Shown: positions 35,038-43,446, counted from the stretch's first letter. The stretch: DNA of 64,000 nt from an uncultured Eubacteriales bacterium (GCA_934373635.1 CAKROZ010000001.1:186001-250000), one strand, 5' to 3'. Notes: generated from the letters alone by a model not told the origin. Numbers and translations are program-made.

Positions 35038-35070
35038 AAAACAGGCAACCGACCCCCGGTTGCCTGTTTT
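35038..35070 (+). terminator. Intrinsic terminator after tetR
   Basis: Perfect 13-bp stem AAAACAGGCAACC/GGTTGCCTGTTTT, 7-nt loop, then T-run. Separates the plsX-acpP-tetR transcript from the MMPL pair. Confidence 0.95.
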
Positions 35071-35146
35071 TTATGCAATTGCGTCCCGACTGTCGCGTTT
35101 TTTGGCAATTCCCGCAGAATTGCCCGTTTTCTTTTTTCGCTTTTCG

Positions 35147-35155
35147 TGCTATACT
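35147..35155 (+). promoter_or_regulatory. Extended -10 promoter of the MMPL operon
   Basis: TGCTATACT (extended -10, TATACT at 35150-35155) with T-rich upstream sequence and no good -35. The start codon is 42 bp downstream. A promoter lacking a -35 suits an activated or repressed gene. Confidence 0.6.
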
Positions 35156-35197
35156 GCCGTCTGTAAAACGAAAAAACGGAAAGAGAGGGAAAAAACC

Positions 35198-37282
35198 ATG
35201 CGTTTTTCCAAAGCGGTCGTGAAATACCGACTGCCGATCCTGATTCTCGCCGTCGCTCTCCTGATCCCTTCGGTGTTCGGGATGGTGAATACGAGGATCA
35301 ACTATGACATGCTGACCTACCTGCCGTCGGACATGGACACCGTCAAGGGGCAGGATGTGCTTCTCGAGGACTTCGGAAAGGGAGCGTTCTCCCTCGTCGT
35401 CGCGGAAAATATGCCGGACGGTGAGGTCGCAAAGACGGTCGATGCGCTGAAAAAGGTCGAGCACGTCGAGAGCGTTGTCTGGTACACCTCCTTTGCGGAC
35501 ATCTCGATCCCGAAGGAATTGTTGCCCGAGGAGATCTACGATGAGTTCAACACCGACGACTGCACACTGTTCGCCGTCTTCTTTGACAGCTCTACCTCGG
35601 CGGACGTCACGATGGACGCGATCCGTGAGGTGCGCCGCGTCGCGGGGGAGAGGTGCTTCGTCTCGGGCATGTCGGCGCTGGTCACCGACCTGAAGGATCT
35701 TTGCGAGAAGGAGGAGCCGATTTATGTCGGCATTGCCGTCCTGCTCGCGCTTGCCGCGATGATGCTCTTTCTCGACGGTTGGCTCGTCCCCCTTGTTTTC
35801 CTTGCCTCCATCGGCATGATGATTCTTCTGAATCTCGGGACGAACATCTTCTTCGGCGAGATCTCTTATATTACGAAGGCACTTTCCGCCGTCCTGCAGC
35901 TTGCCGTCACGATGGACTATTCCATCTTTCTCTGGCACAGCTATAACGAGGAGAGGGAGCGGTATCCCGAAAAAGAAGAAGCCATGGCGCACGCAATCCA
36001 TGCGACGCTGACCTCGGTCGTCGGCTCCTCGGTCACGACGATTGCGGGCTTCGCCGCGCTCTGCTTCATGAGCTTCACCCTCGGACGCGACCTCGGTCTC
36101 GTGATGGCAAAGGGCGTTTTGTTCGGTGTCCTCGGGTGTGTCACCGTTCTGCCCGCGCTCATTCTCCTTCTGGATACTCCGCTTCAGAAAACGAAGCACC
36201 GCTCCCTGATTCCCGATATGAAAAAGGTCGCGACCTTCGTCACAAAGCGGTTTCCCGTCTTCCTCATCATTTTCGCTCTTCTCATCACCCCTTCGCTGAT
36301 CGCGTATCAAAAGGCGAACGACGAGGTTTACTACGATATGGGCGAGTGCCTGCCGAAGGACATGGAATACGTCATTGCCAATTCCAAGCTGTCCGAAGAG
36401 TTTGACATCGCCTCCACGCACATGGTTCTGACGGACGCACGTCTTTCTCAGAAGGAGATGCGCGCCATGATCCGCGAGATGGAGGAGGTCGACGGCGTAA
36501 AATATGTCCTCGGTCTCGAATCGGTCGTCGGCTCCGCAATTCCCGAGGAGATGCTCCCCGAGAGCATCGTCTCTATTTTCCGAAGCGATCGCTACGAACT
36601 GCTTCTCATCAATTCCGAATACAAGGTAGCGAGCGACCTTGTGAACGGGCAGGTCACGGAGCTGAACCGCATTCTCAAAAAGTACGACGAGGGCGGAATG
36701 TTGATCGGTGAGGCGCCCTGTATGAAGGATATGATCGAGACGACGAGTCATGATTTCGAGGTGGTCAATCTCGTGTCGATCCTCGCGATCTTCGTTATTA
36801 TTGCCGTGGTGGAAAAGAGCATCACGCTGCCCTTCATTCTCATCGCCGTCATCGAGCTTGCCATTTTCATCAACCTCGGGATCCCGCATCTTCTCGGGCA
36901 GTCCATGCCCTTCATCGCCCCGATCTGCATCAGTACGATTCAGCTCGGTGCCACCGTCGATTACGCCATTCTCATGACCACGCGCTATAAGGCGAACCGA
37001 CAGGGCGGTGCGACGAAGGGGATCGCGGTACGGGACGCACTTTCTTCGTCCATCCCCTCGGTGCTCGTCTCGGGCATGGGACTTTTCGCCGCGACCTTCG
37101 GTGTCGCGATCTACTCGGACATCGACATCATCCGCTCGATGTGTATGCTCATGGCGCGCGGCGCCCTGATTAGTATGGCCTCGGTCGTTTTCTTCCTGCC
37201 GCCCCTTCTGCTTCTTTGTGACACTATCATTTGCCATACGACGCTCGGGATGAAATCCTGCCTCGAAACCGATAAAAAGTAA
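35198..37282 (+). CDS. MMPL/RND-family transporter
   Basis: 694 residues in two halves: each has one membrane helix (residues about 10-28 and 362-380), an extracytoplasmic domain of about 170 residues, then five to six helices. MMPL hallmarks: TMDYSIFLWHSYNEERER (half one, TM4 region) and GATVDYAILMTTRYKANR (half two). The family uses the proton gradient to move lipids or lipid-like compounds outward. It is followed 58 bp later by a secreted heptad-repeat protein, its probable partner. Start at 35198 after AGAGAGGGA; a longer frame upstream runs through the terminator and is not real. Confidence 0.93.
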   Translation: MRFSKAVVKYRLPILILAVALLIPSVFGMVNTRINYDMLTYLPSDMDTVKGQDVLLEDFGKGAFSLVVAENMPDGEVAKTVDALKKVEHVESVVWYTSFADISIPKELLPEEIYDEFNTDDCTLFAVFFDSSTSADVTMDAIREVRRVAGERCFVSGMSALVTDLKDLCEKEEPIYVGIAVLLALAAMMLFLDGWLVPLVFLASIGMMILLNLGTNIFFGEISYITKALSAVLQLAVTMDYSIFLWHSYNEERERYPEKEEAMAHAIHATLTSVVGSSVTTIAGFAALCFMSFTLGRDLGLVMAKGVLFGVLGCVTVLPALILLLDTPLQKTKHRSLIPDMKKVATFVTKRFPVFLIIFALLITPSLIAYQKANDEVYYDMGECLPKDMEYVIANSKLSEEFDIASTHMVLTDARLSQKEMRAMIREMEEVDGVKYVLGLESVVGSAIPEEMLPESIVSIFRSDRYELLLINSEYKVASDLVNGQVTELNRILKKYDEGGMLIGEAPCMKDMIETTSHDFEVVNLVSILAIFVIIAVVEKSITLPFILIAVIELAIFINLGIPHLLGQSMPFIAPICISTIQLGATVDYAILMTTRYKANRQGGATKGIAVRDALSSSIPSVLVSGMGLFAATFGVAIYSDIDIIRSMCMLMARGALISMASVVFFLPPLLLLCDTIICHTTLGMKSCLETDKK

Positions 37283-37340
37283 ACAATTATAAACAAAATC
37301 AAACAAATAAAGAAAAAATAGAATGTGAAAGGAACATACG

Positions 37341-39485
37341 ATGAAAAAACATACGCAAAGAATTCTGTCTCTCCTCGTCGCCGCGTCTCTTCTCGGCGCG
37401 GGCGGCGCGAGAGCCGCTCTCACTGCCGAAGCCGCAGAGGGGGCGGGGGAAACAAACGGGACGTCATCCTCCGACACAACTCCGACGAGTGCCGAAAAGA
37501 GCGATACCGTCTACGTGATCGCCGGAGCCGACGGCACGGTGAAAAAACTCATTGTCAGCAGCAGATTAAAGAACCCCGGCACAGGAAAGCTCGGGGATGT
37601 CACATCGGTCAAGAATCCCGAAAGCCTGAAAGGAAATGAGAGCGTCACCGTCGGGGAAGACGGCGCCGTCGTCTGGGATGCGGTCGGGGAGGACATTTAT
37701 TATACCGGCGAGGTTGAGGGAGAGCTTCCCGTTCTCCTGAAGGTCACTTATACGCTGAACGGCGAGGAGATCGACGCGGATTCCGTCATCGGCAGAAGCG
37801 GCGAGGTCACGATCCGCTTTACTTATGAGAACCGATGCGATCGGACGGTCACGGTGGACGGGAAGGAAGAGCAGATGTTTGTTCCCTTTGCCATGCTGAC
37901 GGGTGTCCTGCTCGATAACGATGTCTTCTCGAATATCCGTGTCACGAACGGAAAATGCGTCACCGACGGTGACCGCACCGCCGTGATCGGTGTCGCCTTT
38001 CCCGGGATGAACGAGAACCTCGGGCTGGATGAAGGCGACGACGCGACCTTCCCGTCCTATGTGGAGATTTCCGCGACGGTGAAGGACTTTCATATGACGG
38101 GCACCGTCACCGTAGCCACGAACGAGATTTTCAATATGGTCGACGACGATGTGTTCGACAATGCCGACGCTCTGAAAGAAAAGCTCGGAGAGCTCACCGA
38201 TGCCGTCACACAGTTAAAGGACGGTTCGTCCGCGCTGTATCGCGGAACGCTTACCCTCCTTGACAAGGTGGGCGAGCTTTCCGACGGGATCGGTCGTCTT
38301 GCCGCGGGCGCTTCGGATCTGAAAGAGGGGAGCGGGAGCGTGAAGGACGGCGCTCACGATCTGGCAGAGGGTGCCTCGGAGCTTGCCGACGGACTCACCG
38401 ATTTGAAAGGACATAACGAAGAGCTGACGGGCGGCGCGAAAAAGGTGTTTCTCGCCCTTCTCGCCACCGCCGATCGACAGCTTGCCGAAGCGGGCATCAC
38501 GGGGATTCCCGCTCTCACGATCGAAAATTACAAAACCGTTCTCGACGGGATCCTTCTCTCCCTTTCGGAGGAAGCCGTGACGGAACGGGCGAACGCCGCC
38601 GCCCGCGAGAGCGTGACGGCGAAGGTGGAAGCAAAGCGCGAGACGATCGAGACGGGTGTGACCGCCGCCGTGCGGGAGCAGGTGGAGGCACAGGTCAAGG
38701 CGGCGGTGCGTGCCTCCGTGCGTGAGACGGCGATCGCCTCGCAGGGCATGACGGTCGAGCAGTACGAGGCGGCGCTCGCCGCGGGGCTCGTCAGCGCGGA
38801 ACAGAATACCGCGCTTGAAAATGCCGTAGATGCGAAGATGGAGACCACCGAGGTCACGGAAACGGTAAAAGCACAGACGGACGCAAAGATGGCGACCGAA
38901 GAGATCGGGGAGACCGTCGGGGTGAAGACCGAAGAGAAGATCGCCGCCCTGATCGAAGAGAACATGGCGTCCGAAGAGGTACAGAATATGATCGCCGAAG
39001 CCCTTCTCGAGGCGGCGTCGGGCAGAGAGAGCATTGCGGCACTCAAAGAGAGCCTTTCGGAATATGAGACCTTCTATCTCGGATTGCTTGAGTATACCGA
39101 GGGGGTTGCCGACGCGTCGGAGGGTGCCGATAAGATTAAGGAAGGCGCCGACCGCCTGTATCTCGGCACCGTGTCCCTCGACGACGGCGCAAAGGAGCTT
39201 CTCGACGGCATCCTGACCGTCAGGGACGGAATGCCCGCGCTCGTCTCGGGCATCGGAGAATTGAAGGACGGCGCGGAGCGCCTCGCGAAGGGATGCGCCG
39301 ACTTTGACGAAGCGGTCACGGAAAAGCTACGAGCGCTGCAGGATGAGCTTTTGCCCCTCTTCACGCGGATGCGCGCTTCGATCGACGCCTCTCGCAGCTA
39401 CACGAATTTCTCGGGCATTGCCGAAGGTACGGACGGCTCGGTTCGTTTCGTGTACCGCACCGGCTCGCTGAAAAAGAAGGATTGA
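37341..39485 (+). CDS. Secreted LxxG heptad-repeat coiled-coil protein
   Basis: 714 residues. Signal peptide 1-26 (ILSLLVAASLLGAGGARA), a beta-rich domain about 55-280, then heptads of the X-X-X-Leu-X-X-Gly type (about 290-357: LSDGIGRLAAGASDLKEG, HDLAEGASELADGLTDLKG), an Ala/Glu-rich helical segment (about 407-555), and a second LxxG block (about 587-656: ADKIKEGADRLYLGTVSLDD, IGELKDGAERLAKGCADF). No membrane anchor at the C-terminus. LxxG heptads also occur in YhgE/Pip proteins. It is paired with the MMPL transporter, so an extracellular adaptor for exported substrates is a plausible role; nothing here proves it. Confidence 0.8.
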   Translation: MKKHTQRILSLLVAASLLGAGGARAALTAEAAEGAGETNGTSSSDTTPTSAEKSDTVYVIAGADGTVKKLIVSSRLKNPGTGKLGDVTSVKNPESLKGNESVTVGEDGAVVWDAVGEDIYYTGEVEGELPVLLKVTYTLNGEEIDADSVIGRSGEVTIRFTYENRCDRTVTVDGKEEQMFVPFAMLTGVLLDNDVFSNIRVTNGKCVTDGDRTAVIGVAFPGMNENLGLDEGDDATFPSYVEISATVKDFHMTGTVTVATNEIFNMVDDDVFDNADALKEKLGELTDAVTQLKDGSSALYRGTLTLLDKVGELSDGIGRLAAGASDLKEGSGSVKDGAHDLAEGASELADGLTDLKGHNEELTGGAKKVFLALLATADRQLAEAGITGIPALTIENYKTVLDGILLSLSEEAVTERANAAARESVTAKVEAKRETIETGVTAAVREQVEAQVKAAVRASVRETAIASQGMTVEQYEAALAAGLVSAEQNTALENAVDAKMETTEVTETVKAQTDAKMATEEIGETVGVKTEEKIAALIEENMASEEVQNMIAEALLEAASGRESIAALKESLSEYETFYLGLLEYTEGVADASEGADKIKEGADRLYLGTVSLDDGAKELLDGILTVRDGMPALVSGIGELKDGAERLAKGCADFDEAVTEKLRALQDELLPLFTRMRASIDASRSYTNFSGIAEGTDGSVRFVYRTGSLKKKD

Positions 39486-39494
39486 CGGGAGAGG

Positions 39495-39640
39495 GCTTTC
39501 GCCGTCACGCCGAAAAGGAAAAACTGACGGGGCACGGCTTCGCCCGACCCGCTGAAAAACCGGCTGAACGGGGAAAGTTTTCTCCCACACGCTAAAAACG
39601 CTGGCGGGAGCGTAGCTTCGTCCGACTCACGTATCGGGCT
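39495..39640 (+). repeat. Degenerate GCTTCG-anchored tandem repeat, about 40 bp
   Basis: Units begin GCTTTCG, GCTTCG, GTTTTC and GCTTCG at 39495, 39537, 39577 and 39615 (spacing 42, 40, 38). General style and length match the array at 4018-4250. Confidence 0.6.
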
Positions 39641-39657
39641 TTCGAAAAGCGAAAATT

Positions 39658-39702
39658 CCATACAAAAAGAGGCTGTTTTCGTGACAGCCTCTTTTTGTAT
39701 GG
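39658..39702. terminator. Strong bidirectional terminator
   Basis: Perfect 19-bp stem CCATACAAAAAGAGGCTGT and complement, 7-nt loop, T5 tract in both directions. Ends the MMPL operon and the minus-strand hydrolase transcript. Confidence 0.95.
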
Positions 39703-39737
39703 TTCGGACATGCTACGTCGGACAGAGCAAGTCTCGC

Positions 39738-40703
39738 TCAGAGACAGTGCGCGTAAAAATCGAGGATCTCTTCGAAATAGGGGAGCGCCGTCTCGTCGGC
39801 GGAGCCGTAGATCTCGTGCTTCGCCTTCGGGTAGCGCGTGACGGTCGAGGCGGGGATCCTTGCCGCGAAGGCGCGCGCCGCGTCCTCCCGCACCATGGTG
39901 TCCTCTCCCGCGAGAAGCACTAATACCTTTGCCTCGATGTGCTCGGGTGCGCCGCGACGGAGAAGCCTTCTCTTGACTTTTAGCGATTCGTAGATCCAAC
40001 GATAGGAGGGACCGTAGTTTTGAAACAGGGGCGTTTTTTCACGCAGATCTTCGTATTCTGCAAACCTTTCTTTACTTGTTTTGCAGGAATCCTCAAAGCT
40101 TTCGTGCCCCGGGTACTCTCCGGCGATGAAGGCGCGATGCTTTCCCTTACCGAACAAGCAGAAGGCGCCCGTCAGGATGCGCCCCGCGAAGGCGGGGATG
40201 CTCCCACTCTTCGGCATCACCATCGGGGAGGAGAGAACGATCGCGCGGAAGAGCGCGGGATCCTCCTCTGCTGCGAGTGCGCCGATGGCGCCTCCCATCG
40301 AGTGGGCGAAGAGGAAGACCTCCTCCTTTCCGACCTCCCGCACGCGGCGGGAGAAGGAGAGAAAGTCGCGCGTGTATTCCGAAAAAGAGTCGATGTGCGT
40401 CAGCGTCGGGTCGGAAACCTCGCGATAGGAGCGCCCGTGCCCGCGGTGCTCGGGGATGAAGACGTTGTACCCCTCGAGGAGGAGGTAGTAGGCAAGCTCG
40501 TGGTATTTTTCCGCCGATTCGGTGAGGCCGTGAGAGACGATCACGCTCGCCTGCGGCTCGTCGGCAAGATAGGCGACGTAGTGGATCGGATTTCCGTCAT
40601 AGCCCGCAAAATCGCTTTCGCACCGCCTCTCCTCAAGATAGGGAAGAACGGTGTTTCTCATTTTTTTAATGTAATTTTCTTCGTGAAGATAGAAATCGCG
40701 CAT
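39738..40703 (-). CDS. Alpha/beta hydrolase (monoacylglycerol lipase/S33-like)
   Basis: 321 residues. The oxyanion region VIVSHGLTESAEKYHELAYYL and PEHRGHGRS precede the nucleophile elbow FAHSMGGAIGALAA; the acid is in LVLLAGEDTMV and the His in YPKAKHEIYG. Resembles monoacylglycerol lipases and lysophospholipases, cytosolic with no signal peptide. Own promoter (40762-40790); next to the lipid module but on the opposite strand. The substrate is inferred only from family. Confidence 0.88.
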   Translation of the reverse strand: MRDFYLHEENYIKKMRNTVLPYLEERRCESDFAGYDGNPIHYVAYLADEPQASVIVSHGLTESAEKYHELAYYLLLEGYNVFIPEHRGHGRSYREVSDPTLTHIDSFSEYTRDFLSFSRRVREVGKEEVFLFAHSMGGAIGALAAEEDPALFRAIVLSSPMVMPKSGSIPAFAGRILTGAFCLFGKGKHRAFIAGEYPGHESFEDSCKTSKERFAEYEDLREKTPLFQNYGPSYRWIYESLKVKRRLLRRGAPEHIEAKVLVLLAGEDTMVREDAARAFAARIPASTVTRYPKAKHEIYGSADETALPYFEEILDFYAHCL

Positions 40704-40761
40704 TGAAGTTTTCCTCCCCTGTCAATTATTATGTGCCTGTGCAAGAGAAATACCTGCCTAC

Positions 40762-40790
40762 ATTATACCGTTTTTTTACATAAATGTCAA
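40762..40790 (-). promoter_or_regulatory. Hydrolase promoter
   Basis: TTGACA (40790-40785), 17-bp spacer, TATAAT (40767-40762) on the minus strand: perfect consensus. The next 140 bp (40791-40931) are AT-rich with no gene. Confidence 0.9.
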
Positions 40791-40933
40791 CAGAAAAATA
40801 ATAATTTATTTATATATTTTGCTGGATTTGTATGGAATCATGTTTTTTGAAAAACATCTTAGTGCCGTTTTGCGCATTGTCTTTTCCGTTTCATAAAATG
40901 AGGAAATTCAAAAAGTATTTTGCATGATAAGAA

Positions 40934-40966
40934 AAAAGACCGGGGCTTTTCATCTTCCGGTCTTTT
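40934..40966 (-). terminator. trpS terminator
   Basis: Stem AAAAGACCGG/CCGGTCTTTT with a 13-nt loop; on the minus strand it is followed by TTC after a T6 run. Lies 31 bp past the trpS stop. Confidence 0.9.
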
Positions 40967-40996
40967 AGATATGGACGTATTTTTTGCGTTAGGCAC

Positions 40997-42082
40997 TCAG
41001 TGTAGCGGCGCCCAAGATGATTCTAATAAATTTTCCCCCTCAAAATAATCGATTCTCATCGCGTGGCGAACGTCGGCGAGGGTCGCGGCGGCGGTCTTCT
41101 TTGCCTTCTCGCTTCCGACGCGGAGCATCTCGAGGACCTCGGGGAGCCTGCCTTCCCATGCGGCGCGGCGCTCGCGGATGGGGGAAAGCTCTTCTTCGAG
41201 CACGCGGCAGAGGAACTTCTTGATCTTCACGTCGCCGAGTCCGCCGCGGCGGTAGTGCGCTTTCAGCTCGTCGAGCGACGGATATTCGGGCAAGAACGCC
41301 GCGAAGTGCTCGGGACGGCAGAAGGCGTCGAGGTAGGTGAAGACGGGGTTCCCCTCCACCGTGCCGGGATCCTCCACTTTCAGGTGGTTCGGGTCGGTGT
41401 ACATCGACATGACCTTTTTCCGCACCTCCTCCGCACTGTCGGAGAGGTAGATGCAGTTGCCGAGCGACTTGCTCATCTTTGCCTTGCCGTCAATGCCGGG
41501 AAGGCGCAGGCAGGCGCGGTTCTCGGGCAGGATGATCTCCGGCTCGGTCAGTGTGTCGCCGTAGACTGCATTGAATTTATGCACGATCTCCTTGCATTGT
41601 TCGAGCATCGGGAGCTGATCCTCTCCGACGGGCACGGCGGTCGCGCGGAAGGCGGTGATGTCCGCCGCCTGACTGATGGGGTAGCAGAAGAAGCCGACGG
41701 GGATGCTCGCCTCAAAGTTGCGCATCTGGATCTCCGCCTTGACGGTCGGATTTCTCTGCACGCGGGAGACGGTCACGAGGTTCATATAATAAAAGGAAAG
41801 CTCGGTCAGCTCGGGCACGGCGGACTGAATGAAGATCGTCGACTTTTCGGGGTCGAGACCGCAGGCGAGGTAGTCGAGCGCGACCTGCAAAATGTTATCG
41901 CGCACCTTCTCGGGGTGCTCCGCATTGTCGGTCAGCGCCTGTGCGTCCGCGATCATGATATAGATCTCATCGTATGCGCCCGAATTCTGGAGTCTGACCC
42001 GCTCCTTGAGCGAGCCGACGTAATGCCCCACATGGAGCCTGCCCGTCGGGCGGTCGCCTGTCAGAATGATTTTTTTCGCCAT
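40997..42082 (-). CDS. trpS: Tryptophanyl-tRNA synthetase
   Basis: 361 residues. Class I motifs: ILTGDRPTGRLHVGHYVGSL (HxGH) and KAKMSKSLGN (KMSKS). FYYMNLVTVSRVQRNPTVK and VPVGEDQLPMLEQ are trpS landmarks. Charges tRNA-Trp. Start at 42082 (MAKKIILTG) after GAGGGAGGTC; the 40 extra upstream codons run through the promoter. The leader is about 35 nt, too short for a T-box. Confidence 0.96.
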   Translation of the reverse strand: MAKKIILTGDRPTGRLHVGHYVGSLKERVRLQNSGAYDEIYIMIADAQALTDNAEHPEKVRDNILQVALDYLACGLDPEKSTIFIQSAVPELTELSFYYMNLVTVSRVQRNPTVKAEIQMRNFEASIPVGFFCYPISQAADITAFRATAVPVGEDQLPMLEQCKEIVHKFNAVYGDTLTEPEIILPENRACLRLPGIDGKAKMSKSLGNCIYLSDSAEEVRKKVMSMYTDPNHLKVEDPGTVEGNPVFTYLDAFCRPEHFAAFLPEYPSLDELKAHYRRGGLGDVKIKKFLCRVLEEELSPIRERRAAWEGRLPEVLEMLRVGSEKAKKTAAATLADVRHAMRIDYFEGENLLESSWAPLH

Positions 42083-42122
42083 GTTCGAGACCTCCCTCGT
42101 GTGTATGATAGGATTTTGTACT

Positions 42123-42151
42123 ATTATAGCACGCTTTTTCCGAAGAGTCAA
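42123..42151 (-). promoter_or_regulatory. trpS promoter
   Basis: TTGACT (42151-42146), 17-bp spacer, TATAAT (42128-42123) on the minus strand, with a TGC extended -10. Confidence 0.88.
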
Positions 42152-42198
42152 GAAAGACGGGGAAGAAATCCTTCGGTAAATGAGAAAAAGGTGACAGA

Positions 42199-42333
42199 TC
42201 ATCCGTTTTGATTCTTTGGCGTCTTCCCGGTAATTTTCTTATAATATCTGGGAAAATAATTCGCGCTTGTAAAGCCGACCTGCGCCGCCGCCTCCGTTAC
42301 GGTCATGTTTGTTCGCCGGAGCTGCCACGCTTT
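42199..42333 (-). pseudogene. C-terminal remnant of an AraC-family regulator
   Basis: Frame reads NKAWQLRRTNMTVTEAAAQV then GFTSANYFPRYYKKITGKTP and KNQNG-stop at 42201-42199. RRTxMTVTEAAxQVGF-x-x-x-NYF-x-R-x-YKKxTGKTP is the second helix-turn-helix of AraC/XylS proteins. An in-frame TGA precedes the NKAW, and the rest of the regulator is gone; the HTH repeat-protein gene ends 27 bp further upstream in the same orientation. Confidence 0.8.
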
Positions 42334-42360
42334 GTTTCACTGTTTGCGCGAGCTGGTTTT

Positions 42361-43116
42361 TCAGGATTTATCGGCTTCCCTTGTTCGTAGGATCTTTTCT
42401 GCCAACGCCTCGGCGTCCTTCTCACCGAGAAAGGGGAGGAAGGGCAGGATTGCTTTGATTCCTTCATTGTTTAGGGTTTCTGTTACGAGGGTGTTGATAT
42501 TCTCATCATCTAAAAACGGAAGAAATGCCGAGATGTTTTTTTTCGCCCTTTTGTAGGTGAATGCCGTATCCGAAAGTTTTTCCTTCGAAATAAACGGCAG
42601 GAATTTGCCGATGTCCTCGCAATCGTCCGCGACTGCCCGTTCGAACAGCCGATCCACGCCCTCTTCACTTAAAAACGGAAGGAACATTGCGATGTCCTTG
42701 CCCTCCGTGTAGTATCTGCCCGAGAGCTTTTCGAGGTATTCTTCCCCGAGGAAGGGGAGAAGCACCGCGATATCTTTTTCGTTCGCGTCTTCCGTCATCT
42801 CCTCCACGACATGCGGTTTGGCGATCTCCGCCGCTTCGAGAAGTTCCTCCTTGCGGACGCCCGAGAGATCGACCTTTTCATTTTTCGCGAGTTTTTCGAC
42901 CACGGTGTTCTTCTTTCCGAGCAGGTCGTCTACGGTCGTTCCGAGAAGTTCGGCAAGGTCCGAGAGCTTCGAAATATCGGGCATGGAATTTCCCCTCTCC
43001 CAGTTGGAGACCGCCTGAAAGCTGACGCCCATCGCGTCGGCAAGCTCCGGTTGTGTCAGATTCTTCCGCTTTCTGAGTTCTGCGATCTTTTTTCCGATCA
43101 TCATTGTATCAAACAT
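42361..43116 (-). CDS. Helix-turn-helix regulator with five FLPF repeats
   Basis: 251 residues. Residues about 7-65 are a Cro/C1 HTH (IAELRKRKNLTQPELADAMG, FQAVSNWERGNSMPDISKL). Residues 115-244 contain five tandem units of about 26 residues, each with a (D)I-x-x-(F/L)LPF(L/I) core followed by (D/G)-E-x-x-x-x-x-L: DIAVLLPFLGEE, DIAMFLPFLSEE, DIGKFLPFISKE, NISAFLPFLDDE, AILPFLPFLGEK. Start at 43116 (MFDTMMIGKK). The repeats look like a helical solenoid, possibly a protein- or ligand-binding platform. Two palindromic sites upstream suggest autoregulation. Confidence 0.85.
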   Translation of the reverse strand: MFDTMMIGKKIAELRKRKNLTQPELADAMGVSFQAVSNWERGNSMPDISKLSDLAELLGTTVDDLLGKKNTVVEKLAKNEKVDLSGVRKEELLEAAEIAKPHVVEEMTEDANEKDIAVLLPFLGEEYLEKLSGRYYTEGKDIAMFLPFLSEEGVDRLFERAVADDCEDIGKFLPFISKEKLSDTAFTYKRAKKNISAFLPFLDDENINTLVTETLNNEGIKAILPFLPFLGEKDAEALAEKILRTREADKS

Positions 43117-43156
43117 AAGATACTTCCTTTCTGCCGCCTTTTCGGTCGGCATCCTC

Positions 43157-43162
43157 AGTATA
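43157..43162 (-). promoter_or_regulatory. -10 box of the HTH repeat-protein gene
   Basis: TATACT on the minus strand with a weakly placed TTGCTG (43189-43184) 21 bp upstream as the only -35 candidate. Confidence 0.5.
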
Positions 43163-43184
43163 CCGCAAAATTTCGCCTCGCGCC

Positions 43185-43233
43185 AGCAAGTAATGCTTGA
43201 GTTTCGGCGGTTTTGCCTCAAGCAGTGCTTGAG
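43185..43233 (-). promoter_or_regulatory. Twin operator-like palindromes CAAGCA-N-TGCTTG
   Basis: CTCAAGCAGTGCTTGAG (43217-43233) is a perfect 17-bp palindrome; an imperfect second copy AGCAAGTAATGCTTGA lies at 43185-43200. Centres are about 32 bp apart, three helical turns, and the inner site overlaps the -35 area. They are probable binding sites of the adjacent HTH protein. Confidence 0.6.
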
Positions 43234-43267
43234 AGGGAAGAAAACGGAGGTGTAATTCAATGAAAAA

Positions 43268-43446
43268 GTGGCGCTCGGGTAGAAAAGCACCCCTGTCGGG
43301 GTAACGCCGCCCGGTATTTGCCGCTGTGCGGCAATATCCCACGCCTTGCCGCGGTTTCGCAAGCGAACCGCGCTCTGCGGCGGGGATGCGAACCGGATTC
43401 TGCACCGCAGGCGGTGCAGAGCCCGTTCCGATGAAGGAGTGACGCT
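43268..43446 (-). repeat. Chain of hairpins downstream of tRNA-Cys, between 35-nt direct repeats
   Basis: Hairpins at 43289-43302, 43313-43339, 43350-43372 and 43399-43420 (the last a perfect 10-bp TCTGCACCGC stem). A 35-nt direct repeat with a few mismatches (GTGGCGCTCGGGTAGAAAAG... at 43268 and GTGACGCTCCAATAAAAAAG... at 43439) brackets the block, so the terminator after tRNA-Cys is duplicated. Confidence 0.65.

Noticed and set aside
34814..37477. 887-codon minus-strand frame opposite the MMPL gene
   Set aside because: Same artefact: no ribosome binding site, no motifs, complete overlap with a clear transporter gene.
42083..42198. T-box riboswitch before trpS
   Set aside because: The leader from the promoter to the start is about 35 nt with no specifier hairpin or T-box sequence.
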